Below are positions 61,614 through 64,000 of a DNA stretch of 64,000 nt, piece by piece (the first letter of the stretch is position 1; each line of letters opens with the position of its first letter). Source of the stretch: Protula sp. h YS-2021 (lineage: Eukaryota > Annelida > Polychaeta > Sabellida > Serpulidae). The position numbers and the translations under genes are program-made. Location: NCBI GenBank assembly GCA_949752745.1, contig OX457032.1:9066271-9130270 (forward strand), given 5' to 3'. Under the pieces are notes generated by a model. That model was not told where the DNA came from. It did not search any database and was given only the letters and a program-made list of their open reading frames with translations.

Positions 61614-63045
61614 AAATTATAATAATAGCACCCATATAACGATAACTAGAGATACTTCTGACTGTTTGGAACACTTTTAAGCACTGCTTGGACTCTTCTT
61701 AAATAACTGACTTTATTCTTTAAAACATTACGGTAGAATACAATACTTCGATTCCAAAAACGCCAATCTCCCAGTATCTTCTAAACACATCAAACTATGC
61801 TCGCACTACTCTTCTAACTTTCTTTCTTCTTCAGTGACCTGCTTAAATGCTATCGTGCTCGTTTTCTGACTCTTCAAAGCTTTGATGAGATGTGTGCTAC
61901 CTCTCACGTTTCAGTGAATATTTTCCACCAATTTAATACGTCAGAAATCACGTGACGTGATCTCCTCGATTCCGACTGGCAAACTTTGGCTGCCATCCGA
62001 ACACCTTGAAAAAAAAACAACTTTAATTTACACTCATTTCTAAGAGGGTGAAAAGTTTTGAAACGTAAAATACATACTAATAGAAACTGAACCAGCACTT
62101 AAACTTGGCAAATCGAATTGTAGGTAAAAGGGAAAGCAACTCCAATTTTACCCTAATAGATTTGCCTAAGAATACAACAAAGCTTTTAAAAAAGAACTCA
62201 AAGTTTTTCTGCGACAAGAGAGCAAAGCTTGCAGCACACCTGACTCCAATTTTTCATTCGGGATTTGCTGGTAGTTCGCTCCCACGAAAACCTTCTCTCC
62301 TATTTTGTAACAAGCGCCGTAGAAAACAGACTAAGCCGATATTAAACATGTAAATAACACCGTGTGGTATTAAAACAACCTAAAATTGAGCGTATGACAT
62401 GTATAAATACAGTTATTTGATTTTAACATTCAAAAAAGCACGATTTAAAAACAAAAAAAATATGAAGTCCAAAACTACTTTACAGACGTGTATAAAAGCT
62501 GACACCAGGTTGAACACAACGCTGGCCTGAAACATACCAAGGTTTGCACAATGATATAACATTCAGGTTAAATAAATCTTAAATATTTCAAGTAAAAAAG
62601 AAACTTAAAATGGAAAGAAGCGAAACTACATCGCTGACCTTGTGACCCGAACTTGTGACTGATTATCGTTTCGCTGCCCTAGATGCTTTCGCTCCCTTTT
62701 TAATACGAGAACCTAGAAAGGAGCTAACTTGTCTACACGCAGAATATAATTATTTTTAAGGATTACACCACACAATAGAAATGAGCAGAAAGATTTCAAT
62801 AAATACAACCGATAAAAAGTTGGGTTTGATGCTGAAAACAGTGTAATTTTGACATAAAACGAAGTGCGGCTTTACTTTATTGCTGCTAACTATTTTAAAC
62901 CAGAAAAATTGTTCCTGCTATGCGAACAACCTCCTGAACGATAAAAAGCCTAGAAAGATGTCTAATCTTCCCAACAGGTAAAGTACGTTCGAACAACGTG
63001 AAATACACGGTACATGCTTTTATAATTAAACACAAGAGTTGTTTA
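61614..63045. repeat. Right LTR remainder of the outer element, with a ~740-bp insertion
   Basis: Resumes the outer LTR at 'aattataataatagcaccc' and follows the left copy to about 62080 and again from about 62824 ('gatgctgaaaac') to 63045. The block between (about 62081-62823) is absent from the left copy and contains a plus-strand open frame (62105-62353) of no recognised family. Confidence 0.65.
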
Positions 63046-64000
63046 CCTCCAGAAGAAACTGGCATTCTTTTCTAGCGTGACACGCACCCCACAAAGGCAA
63101 GACATTTAAAAACACCGATTATAGGTCCAAAGCCAAAATGAATACACTACACAACGTTTCCTACCAATTTAATTCTCCCTAAATGCCGAGAGACGTTTAC
63201 GGAAAGCAAACGACACTAAGAAGGGAGCTGTAACAACCGAGCTTTCTGTGTCAAATTAAAAAAAATGGTAGAAATTAGTTATTTTGTTATCTTATTCTAA
63301 TAATCAAAAATTGATGGTTTTAATAACAAAAAGTTTCTGGATATTATTATTGGTTGTGCCCAAAAATTTGTTTTCGCCGCTTGTGTAATGTTTGCTCATT
63401 AACTCTTCCCTATTTTCAGTGTTTGATAAAAAAATGCAAAATTTGATCCGGACTTTCAACATTTGTCTTGAAATAGTGGATGTTGCTCTAAAAGGACTTA
63501 AATTAAATGCAACTCCAGCAGGCGCTCGTAAATATCCTCTGCCTAATGCTTTGTCTGTAACTGCGAGTATTTGAGATTAGCTTCCAGTTTGTTTAGAATG
63601 TTTTTTGATCACGTGATTGCCAAGTCACGCACTCTTCACGTTTTAGGTCTTCTGCAATTTTGTGACATGGCACGTTTGGCTGAAGAGAGGGAGCCCCTGG
63701 AATTGCCCGGGGTAATTTTCGACAAATGCTTGCTCTTCCAGGTTTGTCACTGGGAGAGAACACGGTAGTTTTGGTGTTCGAAGGAAAAATAGCCATACAA
63801 ATGCCAGATTATTGAGACTGATGGGACCCAAGGGCTGGTGACCAAGGGTGGCACCAACTAATAATGGTGAGAACTCTTGGAGAACACAAGTGTTCAAAAG
63901 AACTACCCCGAGCCTCTAAAATGCTCTTTGAGGAATTCACTCTACTAAGAAATTTTGCCAATTTGTACGCTGTGTGGTTGTCTTTTTATTTTTGCAAAAG
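63046..64000. other. Right flank, nothing recognised
   Basis: AT-rich sequence with short open frames on both strands and no family similarity that I recognise. No repeat unit was seen. Confidence 0.5.

Larger units (their letters stand above)
49407..63045. mobile_element. Nested BEL/Pao LTR-retrotransposon complex
   Basis: The outer element runs from a left LTR copy (about 49407-50080) through a decayed minus-strand interior (50398-54010) to a right LTR copy. That right copy is split: its first ~35 bp are at 54072-54108 and it resumes at 61614. The inner element (54109-61613) has its own direct repeats at 54429-55710 and 60623-61611. AAATTAT stands at both edges of the inner element (54102-54108 and 61614-61620), as expected of a target-site duplication. 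Gag, protease, reverse transcriptase and RNase H remnants of the BEL/Pao type are present; no integrase was recognised. All frames are broken, so neither copy looks active. Confidence 0.8.

Overview
This window looks like nuclear DNA of an invertebrate animal, probably aquatic. The evidence is intron-rich genes with GT-AG junctions, metazoan gene families (Cys-loop receptor, SUEL lectin plus chitin-binding module, pancreatic-lipase fold), BEL/Pao retrotransposons and very abundant tandem repeats. The DNA is AT-rich with long microsatellites. The phylum cannot be fixed from the sequence alone.

Layout: (1) 1340-3545, plus strand: the 3' five exons of a Cys-loop ligand-gated channel subunit, anion-channel-like, with an unusual M2. 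(2) 3546-8900: intergenic DNA with diverged tandem repeats. (3) 8901-18124, minus strand: a secreted-protein gene with a chitin-binding module, an SUEL galactose/rhamnose-binding lectin domain, three related acidic exons, a Ser/Lys repeat linker and a short charged tail. All exon phases agree except at one junction with two possible donors. Its introns hold several repeat families, including a TA-flanked inverted-repeat element. (4) 18283-20490: two adjoining minisatellites (26 bp and 34 bp). (5) 21173-35045: no recognisable gene; a possible TIR element, a 69-bp array in two blocks, a 46-bp satellite of about 63 units and a 63-bp array of about 29 units that stays open as a 21-codon repeat. 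(6) 35404-39606, minus strand: a pancreatic-lipase-family gene in eight phase-consistent exons, with the whole catalytic triad but a lid of only four residues. A TATA/CCAAT promoter-like block and a triplicated ~304-bp unit lie upstream. (7) 43284-45828, minus strand: a four-exon gene for a 488-residue protein of the condensation/CoA-acyltransferase superfamily (HHxxxDG). (8) 49407-63045: a nested retrotransposon complex. A decayed minus-strand BEL/Pao element has its right LTR split by a second LTR element, whose interior joins a plus-strand gag-protease fragment head-on to a minus-strand gag-protease-RT fragment.

The four host genes show no functional linkage; they look like ordinary neighbours in a repeat-rich region. 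Lipase and lectin would be secreted, the channel sits in the plasma membrane, and the acyltransferase-like protein has no assigned substrate. Gene models were derived by hand from splice consensus, phase continuity and family motifs. 5' ends of the channel and lectin genes were not found. No tRNA, rRNA or CRISPR array was recognised.
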